Below, piece by piece: positions 25,216 through 32,173 of a DNA stretch of 32,173 nt. Made by a program: the position numbers and the translations under genes. Source of the DNA: Bacteroidales bacterium (GTDB taxonomy: Bacteria > Bacteroidota > Bacteroidia > Bacteroidales > JAADGE01); NCBI GenBank assembly GCA_029934515.1, contig JAOZMB010000025.1, positions 1 to 32,173 on the forward strand, given 5' to 3'. The notes beneath the pieces were generated by a model. It worked only from the letters and a program-made list of their open reading frames with translations, had not been told where the DNA came from and did no database searches. The number at the start of each line of letters is the position of its first letter. Position 1 is the stretch's first letter.

Positions 25216-26508
25216 TTAAAATCTTAGCCATTTCCATAGTTCTTTATATGTAACTTTTTTGCCGTACATTAATATTCCTGTTCTATATATTTTTGCTGCA
25301 AACCATACTGCACCTAAAAATGTTAGAATCAATAATATCATCGAAACAGCAAGTTCCCACATTGCATAAGCATCGTATGCGATTCTTATTGGCATAACAA
25401 TAGGCGATGTAAATGGAATTATTGAAAACCAGAATGCAATTTGTCCGTCAGGATATTGTATTATTGTTTGTGATGCAACAAATGCAAGTATTAACGGTAT
25501 TGTAACTGGCAACATAAATTGTTGTGTATCTGTTTCATTATCAACAGCCGAACCTATTGCTGCAAACAGCGAGGCATAAAGCAGATAACCGCCTATAAAG
25601 AAAAATATGAAAACAAATGCAAGCATACCCCAATCAAAATTGTTCAGTTTGTTTATAATTTTTGCTATTTTTTCATTATCAAAATCTCCAATTTGCTCGC
25701 CAGATATATTTTGATTTGTTGTTACTTGTTCTATTTGAGAGCCAGACAGAAAAACAGCTTGTATAGGAATAATAATTGCGCTTGTTAAAATTGTCCACAA
25801 TATAAATTGTGTTAAGGCTACCATAGCTATACCAATAATCTTACCAGCCATTAGTTCAAATGGTTTTACAGAAGAAATTATTACTTCAATTACACGGCTT
25901 GTTTTCTCTTCTATTACACCTCTCATAACTTGTGAACCGTACATAAAAATAAAAATATAAATTATTATGGCTGCGATAAATCCTATTATCATTGTTAGTT
26001 CTGTTGAGCTTTCTACCGACTTCCAGTCTAATGTTTTTATTTCTATATCTGAGTTTGCTTCTTCAACTTGTTCTTTTTTTACGCCAAGTTCATTAAATTT
26101 TTGCAATTCTATATGTTTATCTATTGCATTCTTAATATACTTTTTTAGGTGTATACCTGGTTGCTTTTCAGAGTATAAATTTATTGATTGTTCTTCCAAA
26201 GAACTTGGTATTACCAGAAAAGCAAAATAACCTGATTTGGGGAGTTCTTTTTCTATTTCATCTAAATTTGCAGATTCTACGAAATCAAATTTTATTGTCT
26301 CTGTGTTTATTAGTACATTTTTGTAATGTCCAGCTTTGTCATAAACTCCAATAGTTTTTTCTGTCTCATCGCCTTTTTTCAGTAACCAAATAGGAACAAT
26401 AAATAATGCAGCCATTAGAACAGGTCCAATAATAGTCATTATTATAAAGGTCTTATCTTTTATACGAGTTAGATATTCTCGCTTAATAATTAAAGGTATT
26501 TTATTCAT
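25216..26508 (-). CDS. ABC-2 type (NatB-like) transporter permease
   Basis: The 430-aa membrane protein begins IIKREYLTRIKDKTFIIMTIIGPV, as in NatB-type ABC-2 permeases: one N-terminal membrane helix, a long extracytoplasmic domain (about 45-170), then about five helices, including the segment MRGVIEEKTSRVIEVIISSVKP typical of the family. Such permeases form exporters with a separate ATPase. That gene normally lies immediately upstream in Bacteroidota, but here an M23 peptidase gene comes first (67 bp away) and the next gene is a FIST protein. Its substrate is unknown. Confidence 0.88.
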   Translation of the reverse strand: MNKIPLIIKREYLTRIKDKTFIIMTIIGPVLMAALFIVPIWLLKKGDETEKTIGVYDKAGHYKNVLINTETIKFDFVESANLDEIEKELPKSGYFAFLVIPSSLEEQSINLYSEKQPGIHLKKYIKNAIDKHIELQKFNELGVKKEQVEEANSDIEIKTLDWKSVESSTELTMIIGFIAAIIIYIFIFMYGSQVMRGVIEEKTSRVIEVIISSVKPFELMAGKIIGIAMVALTQFILWTILTSAIIIPIQAVFLSGSQIEQVTTNQNISGEQIGDFDNEKIAKIINKLNNFDWGMLAFVFIFFFIGGYLLYASLFAAIGSAVDNETDTQQFMLPVTIPLILAFVASQTIIQYPDGQIAFWFSIIPFTSPIVMPIRIAYDAYAMWELAVSMILLILTFLGAVWFAAKIYRTGILMYGKKVTYKELWKWLRF

Positions 26509-26575
26509 ATTTTGAATTTTTTTTATTGAAATAATTGGAAATTAAAAATTTATTTGATAATTGAATTTATATTTT

Positions 26576-27532
26576 TTAATCAAGACTTAATCCAGCTTTT
26601 GATGCAGCATACCTAATTTTATAATATTGTTCGGGTGTTAAATCAAGAAAAAAATAATTTACTGGATTTATAGGTTTTTTTTTGTATTGTACTTCGTAAT
26701 GTAAATGCGGGAAAAAAGATTTGCCAGTATTACCAACAGTTCCTATAATATCACCACGTTTTACTTTCTTACCTCGTTTTGCAATAGCCGTTTTTAAATG
26801 TGAATATATTGTTTTGTATCCGTTATGATGGTTGATAACAATAGTTATTCCGTGTGTTTTTTTTCTATCTGATGTAATTACTTTACCATTTGCTGTTGCA
26901 TAAACATTTGTGTTCTCTGGTGCCATAAAATCAATTCCTGAATGGAAAGCTGGTACTTTATAGAAAGGGTCAATTCTGTTGCCAAAACCGTAAACTTGTT
27001 GTTTTAATTCATTATTAATAATAGGTTGGATTGCTGGAATATTTTCTATTTCGTCTTTTTTTGATTTAAGAAGTTTCATAATATTGTTATATTCTATTCT
27101 TCGATTTTTTAATGAATTGTATAATTTTTTCAATCTTTCTTTATTTTCATCTACGATTGGCAAAATATCAACGTTCTCAAATCTTTCGTATGGATTTTTC
27201 AATAATGAGCTGTCGATGTCTGGTTCCGACTCAAATATTGCCCTATAAATAGCTCTATCTTTTTCCTGTAATTCAATTAAATGTTTTTTAGTCAAAGCCT
27301 CGTGTTTGCTTAGCGATTCATATTTTTCTTTCATAATTTTAATTTCTCTTTTGACAAGTCTTTGACGAGGTGTTTCAGTTACACTAGCAAAAACAACGGT
27401 CAGAACTATGGCTATCAATATTGATGCAAACATAGTTGAAATAATAAAATTGAAAATTTTTTTTCTTCTTGATTTGTTTGACAACTCATACTCAAGAGTA
27501 TCGGAGTTAAATTTATATTTATTTTCTGGCAT
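26576..27532 (-). CDS. Membrane-anchored M23 (LytM) metallopeptidase
   Basis: The 318-aa protein has one membrane helix (about 27-50) near its N-terminus, a charged coiled-coil region (about 60-165) and a C-terminal LytM domain (about 180-295). Zinc-binding residues are H197 and D201 in HSGIDF and the HLH pair in FPHLHYEV. It would cut peptidoglycan cross-links or, as with other coiled-coil LytM proteins, regulate amidases. It is monocistronic or leads the permease gene, and it has a consensus promoter 57 bp upstream. Confidence 0.92.
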   Translation of the reverse strand: MPENKYKFNSDTLEYELSNKSRRKKIFNFIISTMFASILIAIVLTVVFASVTETPRQRLVKREIKIMKEKYESLSKHEALTKKHLIELQEKDRAIYRAIFESEPDIDSSLLKNPYERFENVDILPIVDENKERLKKLYNSLKNRRIEYNNIMKLLKSKKDEIENIPAIQPIINNELKQQVYGFGNRIDPFYKVPAFHSGIDFMAPENTNVYATANGKVITSDRKKTHGITIVINHHNGYKTIYSHLKTAIAKRGKKVKRGDIIGTVGNTGKSFFPHLHYEVQYKKKPINPVNYFFLDLTPEQYYKIRYAASKAGLSLD

Positions 27533-27588
27533 AGAATATAATTTTATTATTATATGAGTTCAGTATAAAAACTATTTTTTAAACAATA

Positions 27589-27620
27589 CAAATGTAATTT
27601 ATAATATTAACAATTACAAA
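27589..27620 (-). promoter_or_regulatory. Consensus promoter of the M23 peptidase gene
   Basis: On the minus strand TTTG (27620-27617), a 20-nt spacer and TACATTTG (27596-27589) give a full match to the Bacteroidota -33/-7 consensus, 57 bp before the ATG at 27532. Confidence 0.7.
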
Positions 27621-27681
27621 AAAAGATTTATTTTTGTTACTAACAAATCACATTATATTTTTTTATCAACAATATTTTTAT

Positions 27682-27697
27682 TATTTTTGTATTTTTG
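27682..27697 (+). promoter_or_regulatory. Tandem -7 boxes (TATTTTTG twice) upstream of FAH gene
   Basis: TATTTTTG is repeated back to back at 27682-27689 and 27690-27697, both fitting TAnnTTTG. No TTTG is found at the right -33 distance. A transcript would start just before a GC-richer leader at 27698-27740. Confidence 0.45.
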
Positions 27698-27752
27698 CGT
27701 CAGAAAGGTCGGTGAAAACACAGCCAAAGCGCAAGGCTTTACTTTTTTAATA
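27698..27752 (+). promoter_or_regulatory. Structured leader of the FAH-family gene
   Basis: This part is GC-rich compared with its surroundings and can fold into GGT-CG-GTG AAAA CAC-A-GCC (27708-27725 region) followed by AAAGC-GCAAG-GCTTT with a T run (CTTTTTT) soon after. The second hairpin plus T run looks like a weak terminator placed before the start codon. It matches no riboswitch or ncRNA I recognise. Confidence 0.3.
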
Positions 27753-27767
27753 AAATTTAATTAATTT

Positions 27768-28376
27768 ATGAAAATAATTTGTATTGGAAGAAATTATGCA
27801 AATCATGCAAAAGAAATGGGTAGTGCTGTTCCGAGCGAACCAGTATTTTTTATGAAACCAGATACAGCTTTATTGTTAAAAAATAAACCTTTTTATTATC
27901 CAGATTTTTCAAAAGAAATTAATTATGAAACAGAAATAGTTTTGAAAATTAATCGTGTTGGAAAATATATCAAAAAAAAATTCGCGCATAGATATTATAA
28001 TAAAATTGGACTCGGTATTGACCTAACAGCAAGAGATTTACAACTAAAATGTAAAATAAATGGATTACCATGGGAAAAAGCAAAATCCTTTGATAACTCA
28101 GCCCCACTATCAAAAAGATTTTTTGATAAAAATAAATTACCTGATAATATTAATTTTTATCTAAAATTAAACGGAAGTAAAGTACAAACAGGAAATACAA
28201 AAGAAATGATTTTTTCTTTTGATGAAATAATAGAACATATTTCAAAATTCTGCACTTTAAAAATCGGTGATTTGATTTTTACGGGAACACCAGAAGGCGT
28301 AGGAAATATTAAAATCGGAGACCGTTTACAAGGATACATTGAAGATAAATGTATCCTTGATTTTGAAATAAAGTAA
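27768..28376 (+). CDS. Fumarylacetoacetate hydrolase family protein
   Basis: The 202-aa protein is a short, single-domain FAH protein starting MKIICIGRNYANHAKEMG, like the YcgM/FAHD1 group (acylpyruvate hydrolase or oxaloacetate tautomerase/decarboxylase). Divalent-metal ligands are visible as E54 and E56 (INYETEIV) and D85 (GIDLTARD). The later stretches WEKAKSFDNSAP and IFTGTPEGVG are also family hallmarks. The exact substrate cannot be told within this family. It is monocistronic and converges on the phosphonopyruvate decarboxylase gene. Confidence 0.92.
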   Translation: MKIICIGRNYANHAKEMGSAVPSEPVFFMKPDTALLLKNKPFYYPDFSKEINYETEIVLKINRVGKYIKKKFAHRYYNKIGLGIDLTARDLQLKCKINGLPWEKAKSFDNSAPLSKRFFDKNKLPDNINFYLKLNGSKVQTGNTKEMIFSFDEIIEHISKFCTLKIGDLIFTGTPEGVGNIKIGDRLQGYIEDKCILDFEIK

Positions 28377-28471
28377 AAATATAATTGATAATTATGATGC
28401 TTTCGGAATAAAATATCAAAATAATTCTGTAACGCTACTTAATGATATCATAAGCTTTTCAAATTGTTAAA

Positions 28472-29602
28472 TCAGCATTGAATAAATTTCATAAACTCAT
28501 TTTTATTTTGAACTGGATTTTTTTTAGGTCTCGATAAATTCTTCCTTGCTCCTTTTTTGACTTTTATTTCCAACAAAACAGGACCTTCTGTATTTATTAT
28601 TTTTTTAATATTATTTTTAAGGTCTAATTTTTTTTCAATAGAAAAGGCATTTTTATAATTCATCGATTTAGCTAATAATACAAAATCAATATTTCCAGCT
28701 ACAGTAGGTTGTCCACCAACAGAATCGTGTGCTTGGTTGTTAAATATTATATGTATATAATTTTTGGGATAAAGACTTCCTGTAATTGCCAAAGCGCCAG
28801 TGTGCATAATTAAAGAACCATCTCCATCGAGACAAAAAATTCTTTTTTTAGTTTTTTTTATGGCTATAGCAAGTGCTGTCTGTCCAGCATGTCCCATGGA
28901 GCCGACCATAAGAAAATCGCTGGAATGACTTTGCTGTAACTCGTCTCTATATTCATACAATTCTCGTGAAATTTTCCCTGTTGTTGCGATAACAATATCA
29001 TTTGATTGTAAATTATTAATTACCATTTTTATTGCTTCTTCTCGTTCCAAATCATATTCATTTTTTTGTATATTTTTCTTTAATGAATATTTTTCAAAAG
29101 TATCTTTTCTTACAACTAAAGCATAAGGAGTTTTATTTATTTTAGCAAACATTATAGCTTTTTCAATTATAGATTTAGCCTTTTCGAAATCATTAGGCAA
29201 AATATCATAACAAATATCTGATGCCTCCAAAAGTTTAAGAGTTACAGCTCCCTGTTTGATATGTTGTGGTTCGTCTTTTGTTCCTGGTTCGCCGCGCCAA
29301 CCAATCAAAAGCAAAATAGGAATAGAATATACCTCTACGGCTGCTAATGAAAGTAACGGATTTATGCTATTGCCGAGTCCAGAGTTTTGCATATATACCA
29401 AAGATATTTCGCTAGTTGCCAAATAGTTACCTGCCGCAAGCGCCACCGCTCCTCCTTCATTTGCAGAAATAATATGTTTGTTTTTTGTTGTATTGTCCGT
29501 TATATATGCACAAATATCTTTAAGCAAAGAATCTGGAACTCCAGTAAAAAAATCAATTCCATTATCTCGCAAAAGTTCAAAAAAATAAGCTGGTTTTATC
29601 AT
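28472..29602 (-). CDS. Phosphonopyruvate decarboxylase
   Basis: This 376-aa thiamin-diphosphate enzyme should convert phosphonopyruvate to phosphonoacetaldehyde, the irreversible second step of phosphonate biosynthesis. The N-terminal pyrimidine-binding part has E49 in ANEGGAVALAAG and MQNSGLGNSINP. The C-terminal part has the diphosphate motif GDGS (260-263) to NN (288-289) and the signature AHDSVGGQPT (291-300). Sulfopyruvate decarboxylase is a related alternative but is less likely given that signature. The usual partner PEP mutase and an aminotransferase are not next to it. It starts 3 bp after the PAP2 gene, so the two are cotranscribed. Confidence 0.9.
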   Translation of the reverse strand: MIKPAYFFELLRDNGIDFFTGVPDSLLKDICAYITDNTTKNKHIISANEGGAVALAAGNYLATSEISLVYMQNSGLGNSINPLLSLAAVEVYSIPILLLIGWRGEPGTKDEPQHIKQGAVTLKLLEASDICYDILPNDFEKAKSIIEKAIMFAKINKTPYALVVRKDTFEKYSLKKNIQKNEYDLEREEAIKMVINNLQSNDIVIATTGKISRELYEYRDELQQSHSSDFLMVGSMGHAGQTALAIAIKKTKKRIFCLDGDGSLIMHTGALAITGSLYPKNYIHIIFNNQAHDSVGGQPTVAGNIDFVLLAKSMNYKNAFSIEKKLDLKNNIKKIINTEGPVLLEIKVKKGARKNLSRPKKNPVQNKNEFMKFIQC

Positions 29603-29605
29603 TTT

Positions 29606-30169
29606 TTATTTTATAATTTTTTTTATTATATAAGCATAAAATTTAAAAAAAAGTATCGAAATAGTACCGCCTAATATTGCACCGCCAAGAATATCAGCAG
29701 TGTAATGAACACCAAGATAAACCCTGCTATAAGCAACAATAGTAGCCCAAAATATTATACCAAAAGAGTAAAATTTATTTTTTAGTATCAAAAGAGAAAA
29801 AACAGCAAATGCAAAAGAATTGGCAGCATGAGACGAAACAAAACCATACTGTCCTCCGCAACGTTTTACAATATGAACATAATTTTGGATATCTGGATTA
29901 TGACAAGGACGCAGACGTTCAAAAACATTTTTGAACAAATGAACAGAGCTTAAATCTGCAACAGCTATTATTAATCCAAAAAAAACAACAATAACTATTC
30001 CAACTCTAAGTTTATATTTTATAAAAATAAAAACAGCAACCGTCAGATACAAAGGAGCCCATATTATTTTGCCGCTGATTTGATACATCACTACGTCCCA
30101 GAACGATGAATGAAAACTATTTAAAAACAAAAATATATCTTTATCAAGATTAATTAAGAATTCGAGCAT
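29606..30169 (-). CDS. PAP2-family membrane phosphatase
   Basis: The 187-aa integral membrane protein carries the three acid-phosphatase motifs: KNVFERLRP (K80, R87, P88), SSHA (residues 112-115, in place of the usual PSGH, keeping catalytic H114) and SRVYLGVHYTAD (S148, R149, H155, D159). About five or six membrane helices are seen. Family members dephosphorylate undecaprenyl pyrophosphate, phosphatidate or lipid A. It is adjacent to the phosphonopyruvate decarboxylase gene, 3 bp apart, but a functional link is not obvious. Confidence 0.9.
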   Translation of the reverse strand: MLEFLINLDKDIFLFLNSFHSSFWDVVMYQISGKIIWAPLYLTVAVFIFIKYKLRVGIVIVVFFGLIIAVADLSSVHLFKNVFERLRPCHNPDIQNYVHIVKRCGGQYGFVSSHAANSFAFAVFSLLILKNKFYSFGIIFWATIVAYSRVYLGVHYTADILGGAILGGTISILFFKFYAYIIKKIIK

Positions 30170-30247
30170 TTTTTATAATTTTTATTTTATTCAGAATAAT
30201 TAAAATTTGTAAATACAAAATTTTCGATTAAAAATATCACTACAAAA

Positions 30248-31450
30248 CTAGCGAACAATTTCCTCAATTACTTCGTTAAAAGCGAGCATCAGTTCTTTTT
30301 TATTTTCCTGTGATATTCCTTCTTTTTCAAGTCTTTTATTAAAAACATCATTAACTTTAAGCTCATTTAAATTCAATCCTTTGTCAAACAAATCATCTGT
30401 TCCAGTAATTCTGTCTTTAAAATGGATTTTATAATTTAAGATTTCAATATTTTTAACAGTTTTGGAATATTCTTCAAAACGAATGACAATAGATGGGTCG
30501 TAGTTCTCTTCGATTATTAAAATATCTGCTCTATTTTTAATTGCACTTTTCGATTTATAATGTCCAATTTTTCTTATGACCTCATTATATGTACCTGTAA
30601 TTTTTATTAATTTCCTGTAAGGTGTAATTTCAACTGGTTTAATATCACTAATTTTATTTTCCAGAATTGTTATAATAATTATCTGTTTTTTATCATTTCT
30701 TTCGCTAAAACTCAAAGGAATAGGCGAGCCTGAATATCTAATATTTTCTTTTCCGTTAATTATCTGTGGACGATGAATATGTCCAAGTGCCCAATAATCA
30801 AATATATCTGGCATATTGCTGAGCCTTATACCGTCAAGGTTTCCTACATGAATATCGCGTTCGCTGTCGCTTTTTGAAACACCAGTCATAAATAAATGAC
30901 CTGTAACAATAACAGGAAATTTGTCTTTTTTTTTCTTAACAATATCTGCAACAGTCGTATAATATTCTCCAATTCCAGTTTGCAATGCTTTTTTGCGTTC
31001 TGTATGTGTCTGTCTAATAACTGATTTTCTTATATTACTGTCTCGCAAATAAGGAACAGCACAAATATGAACACCATTATTTTTATATTTAACAGTAAAT
31101 ATTAAATCCTCAGGACGCAATGGCATACCGCCAATAATATTTATATTCAAAATTTTTAATATTTCTTTTGGCGCTTCAAGTGTGCTAACGGAATCATGAT
31201 TTCCACCTATTATAAAAACATTTTTGCAGTTTGTCTCTAATAGTTTCATTAAAAAACCGTAATAAAGTTTTAATGAGCTGTTTGAAGGATATGCAATATC
31301 AAAAATATCGCCAGAAATAATTAAGGAATTTACATTTTCAGATTTAATATATTTAATAAGATTATTGAAAAAATATATATGGTCTTCTTCTAAATCTTTT
31401 TTATATAATTTTTTACCTATATGCCAATCAGATGTGTGTAATATTTTCAT
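30248..31450 (-). CDS. sbcD: Exonuclease subunit SbcD (Mre11-like)
   Basis: The 400-aa protein begins MKILHTSDWHIGKKL and holds all calcineurin-like phosphoesterase motifs: D8/H10, SGDIFD, GGNHDS, VTGHLFM and LGHIHRPQ, followed by the SbcD C-terminal capping region. With SbcC (Rad50-like) it cuts DNA hairpins and processes ends. sbcC usually follows directly; here a PAP2 gene follows 78 bp later, so the partner must be elsewhere or is missing. Confidence 0.93.
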   Translation of the reverse strand: MKILHTSDWHIGKKLYKKDLEEDHIYFFNNLIKYIKSENVNSLIISGDIFDIAYPSNSSLKLYYGFLMKLLETNCKNVFIIGGNHDSVSTLEAPKEILKILNINIIGGMPLRPEDLIFTVKYKNNGVHICAVPYLRDSNIRKSVIRQTHTERKKALQTGIGEYYTTVADIVKKKKDKFPVIVTGHLFMTGVSKSDSERDIHVGNLDGIRLSNMPDIFDYWALGHIHRPQIINGKENIRYSGSPIPLSFSERNDKKQIIIITILENKISDIKPVEITPYRKLIKITGTYNEVIRKIGHYKSKSAIKNRADILIIEENYDPSIVIRFEEYSKTVKNIEILNYKIHFKDRITGTDDLFDKGLNLNELKVNDVFNKRLEKEGISQENKKELMLAFNEVIEEIVR

Positions 31451-31526
31451 TATTGTTAATTTTTTTTATAAGAGACATGATTATAATAATTGTATCACAA
31501 GCTTTCAGGTTGTAAAATCATAATTT

Positions 31527-31937
31527 TTATTTTTTTATTTTATTTTCAAAAACGTACAACATTTTTTCGATTTTTCCTGCCGTATTTTTATATTCTATCA
31601 TATCCCAAATACGCTCAAAATATTCACGCAAAAGATAATATTGTACTTCTGTTTTTATTTTTCCTTTTTCCACAATTTTATTAATTTTTTTCACATGTTT
31701 TTTATCAGCCTCGAATAATCCTTCTCCGAATTTATCTTTTAAAATTTTGTCGAGAGTTTTGTATTGCTCAGGCAAAAGGTCTTGTACAATTTCAAGCGAA
31801 TCATTGTAAGCCTCCTGCCAACCTTTTAAATCATTTTTTGTCATTATCGGTTTTTCAAAATCATCTCTCCAATTATGGTCGGGAGCAGGTGAAAGATATT
31901 CAATGTATTCGGTTATAGTCATATTCCATTCGTACAA
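31527..31937 (-). CDS. Unknown small protein, candidate immunity protein, 5' end frameshifted
   Basis: I know no family for this acidic/basic, mostly helical, cytoplasmic protein (136 aa from the TTG at 31937; an ATG at 31922 gives MTITEYIEYLSPAPDHNW). Upstream, an ATG at 31984, only 4 nt after the preceding gene's stop, opens MKKNKLTTEQKKK but runs out of frame after an 11-A tract (31946-31956 read on the minus strand). One extra A would join the frames as TTEQKKKIWFLYEWNMTITE, which reads like one natural protein. So either the tract is miscounted, the gene is switched off by slippage, or the short start is used. Its place directly behind a probable RHS-type toxin tail suggests an immunity role. 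Confidence 0.6.
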   Translation of the reverse strand: MYEWNMTITEYIEYLSPAPDHNWRDDFEKPIMTKNDLKGWQEAYNDSLEIVQDLLPEQYKTLDKILKDKFGEGLFEADKKHVKKINKIVEKGKIKTEVQYYLLREYFERIWDMIEYKNTAGKIEKMLYVFENKIKK

Positions 31938-31945
31938 AAACCAAA

Positions 31946-31956
31946 TTTTTTTTTTT
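31946..31956 (-). other. 11-nt homopolymer (A11 on minus strand) at an apparent frameshift
   Basis: Eleven consecutive T on the plus strand. With 11 bases the upstream ATG (31984) frame closes after 21 codons at a TGA overlapping the ATG at 31922 (ATGA); with 12 it continues into the 136-aa frame. Confidence 0.75.
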
Positions 31957-31988
31957 GTTCAGTTGTAAGTTTATTTTTTTTCATTATT

Positions 31989-32173
31989 TTATTTATTTCC
32001 TGTAAATTTGGATAAATATCCAAAATATTCATTTGAATGTTTGTGATACCGATGTCTTCGTTTGTTTGTTTTACTGACACCTCGTCTTATATTTGCGACC
32101 TGTTTATATCCAATTCCACCGTAAAAATCAATTAATTGTTGTTCGCGTCCTCGAATTGCAGAACGAGCATTAA
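31989..32173 (-). CDS. C-terminal fragment of RHS-like/polymorphic toxin protein (partial)
   Basis: An open frame enters from the window edge and ends at TAA 31991-31989, giving 60 residues. It starts NARSAIRGREQQLIDFYGG and ends EYFGYLSKFTGNK. The AIRGREQQLID...GG stretch followed by a short basic tail ending YxxxxNEYFG resembles the C-terminal end of RHS-core or related large secreted proteins in Bacteroidota. Only the tail is visible, so the protein class and any toxin activity are inference. The next gene starts 4 nt downstream. Confidence 0.55.
   Translation of the reverse strand, partial: NARSAIRGREQQLIDFYGGIGYKQVANIRRGVSKTNKRRHRYHKHSNEYFGYLSKFTGNK

Noticed and set aside
27698-27740. 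SRP RNA or known riboswitch
   Set aside because: The GTC-AGAAAGG...CAGCC stretch resembles the SRP core only loosely; the GGAAG tetraloop region and other conserved bases are missing.

Overview
The window looks like a chromosomal piece from an AT-rich (by eye about 30% G+C) member of the Bacteroidota. The evidence is: a secreted peptidase with a type IX secretion (Por) sorting domain; -7 promoter boxes of the form TAnnTTTG, in two cases with a TTTG box 20 nt upstream; almost no Shine-Dalgarno sequences; an RprX/RprY-like two-component pair; and a Reg_prop beta-propeller sensor protein. The [NiFe] hydrogenase, with a normal (not oxygen-tolerant) proximal-cluster motif, suggests anaerobic or microaerobic life. 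I cannot place it below phylum.

Layout. 1-684 is a non-coding repeat region: a heptamer repeat (TTAGTKG), then a roughly 457-bp element with perfect 30-bp terminal inverted repeats. 685-1752 (+) is hypB-hypC. 1811-6050 (-) is an envelope-chaperone operon: a double-parvulin PPIase, a lipoprotein overlapping it by ATGA, and a SurA-like PPIase. 6197-7890 (+) holds gpsA and a DEDDy exonuclease. 7917-8402 (-) is an unknown protein. 8634-10915 (+) is a histidine kinase and OmpR-type regulator. 11065-11406 (-) is hypA. 11681-15334 (+) is the hydrogenase operon: Tat-exported small subunit, large subunit, cytochrome b. 15335-15741 repeats the heptamer element in inverse orientation (16 units) and ends in a strong hairpin.

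From 15742 to 25086 (-) lie a secreted M14 carboxypeptidase and a signalling run read as FIST sensor, PAS-SpoIIE phosphatase, propeller-SpoIIE phosphatase. 25216-27532 (-) holds an ABC-2 permease without a neighbouring ATPase and a membrane-anchored M23 peptidase. 27768-28376 (+) is a fumarylacetoacetase-family protein. 28472-31450 (-) holds phosphonopyruvate decarboxylase, a PAP2 phosphatase and SbcD. The last 650 bp (-) hold the C-terminal tail of what looks like an RHS/polymorphic-toxin protein and, 4 nt downstream, a small gene that may be its immunity partner. That gene is interrupted at its 5' end by an 11-nt homopolymer that puts its best start codon out of frame.

How the genes fit together. 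HypA and HypB/HypC would insert nickel and assemble the Fe(CN)2CO centre of the hydrogenase, which would pass electrons from H2 through its cytochrome b to the quinone pool. HypDEF and the C-terminal protease are not in the window. The FIST/SpoIIE genes look like one sensory operon ending in PP2C-type phosphatase outputs, whose targets are not visible here. The points most worth a second look are the homopolymer frameshift in the putative immunity gene, the inverted heptamer repeats bracketing the hyp/hydrogenase segment, the small TIR element, the FIST-SpoIIE-SpoIIE array, and repeated TTTAGAAT motifs with a palindrome upstream of the hydrogenase promoter.
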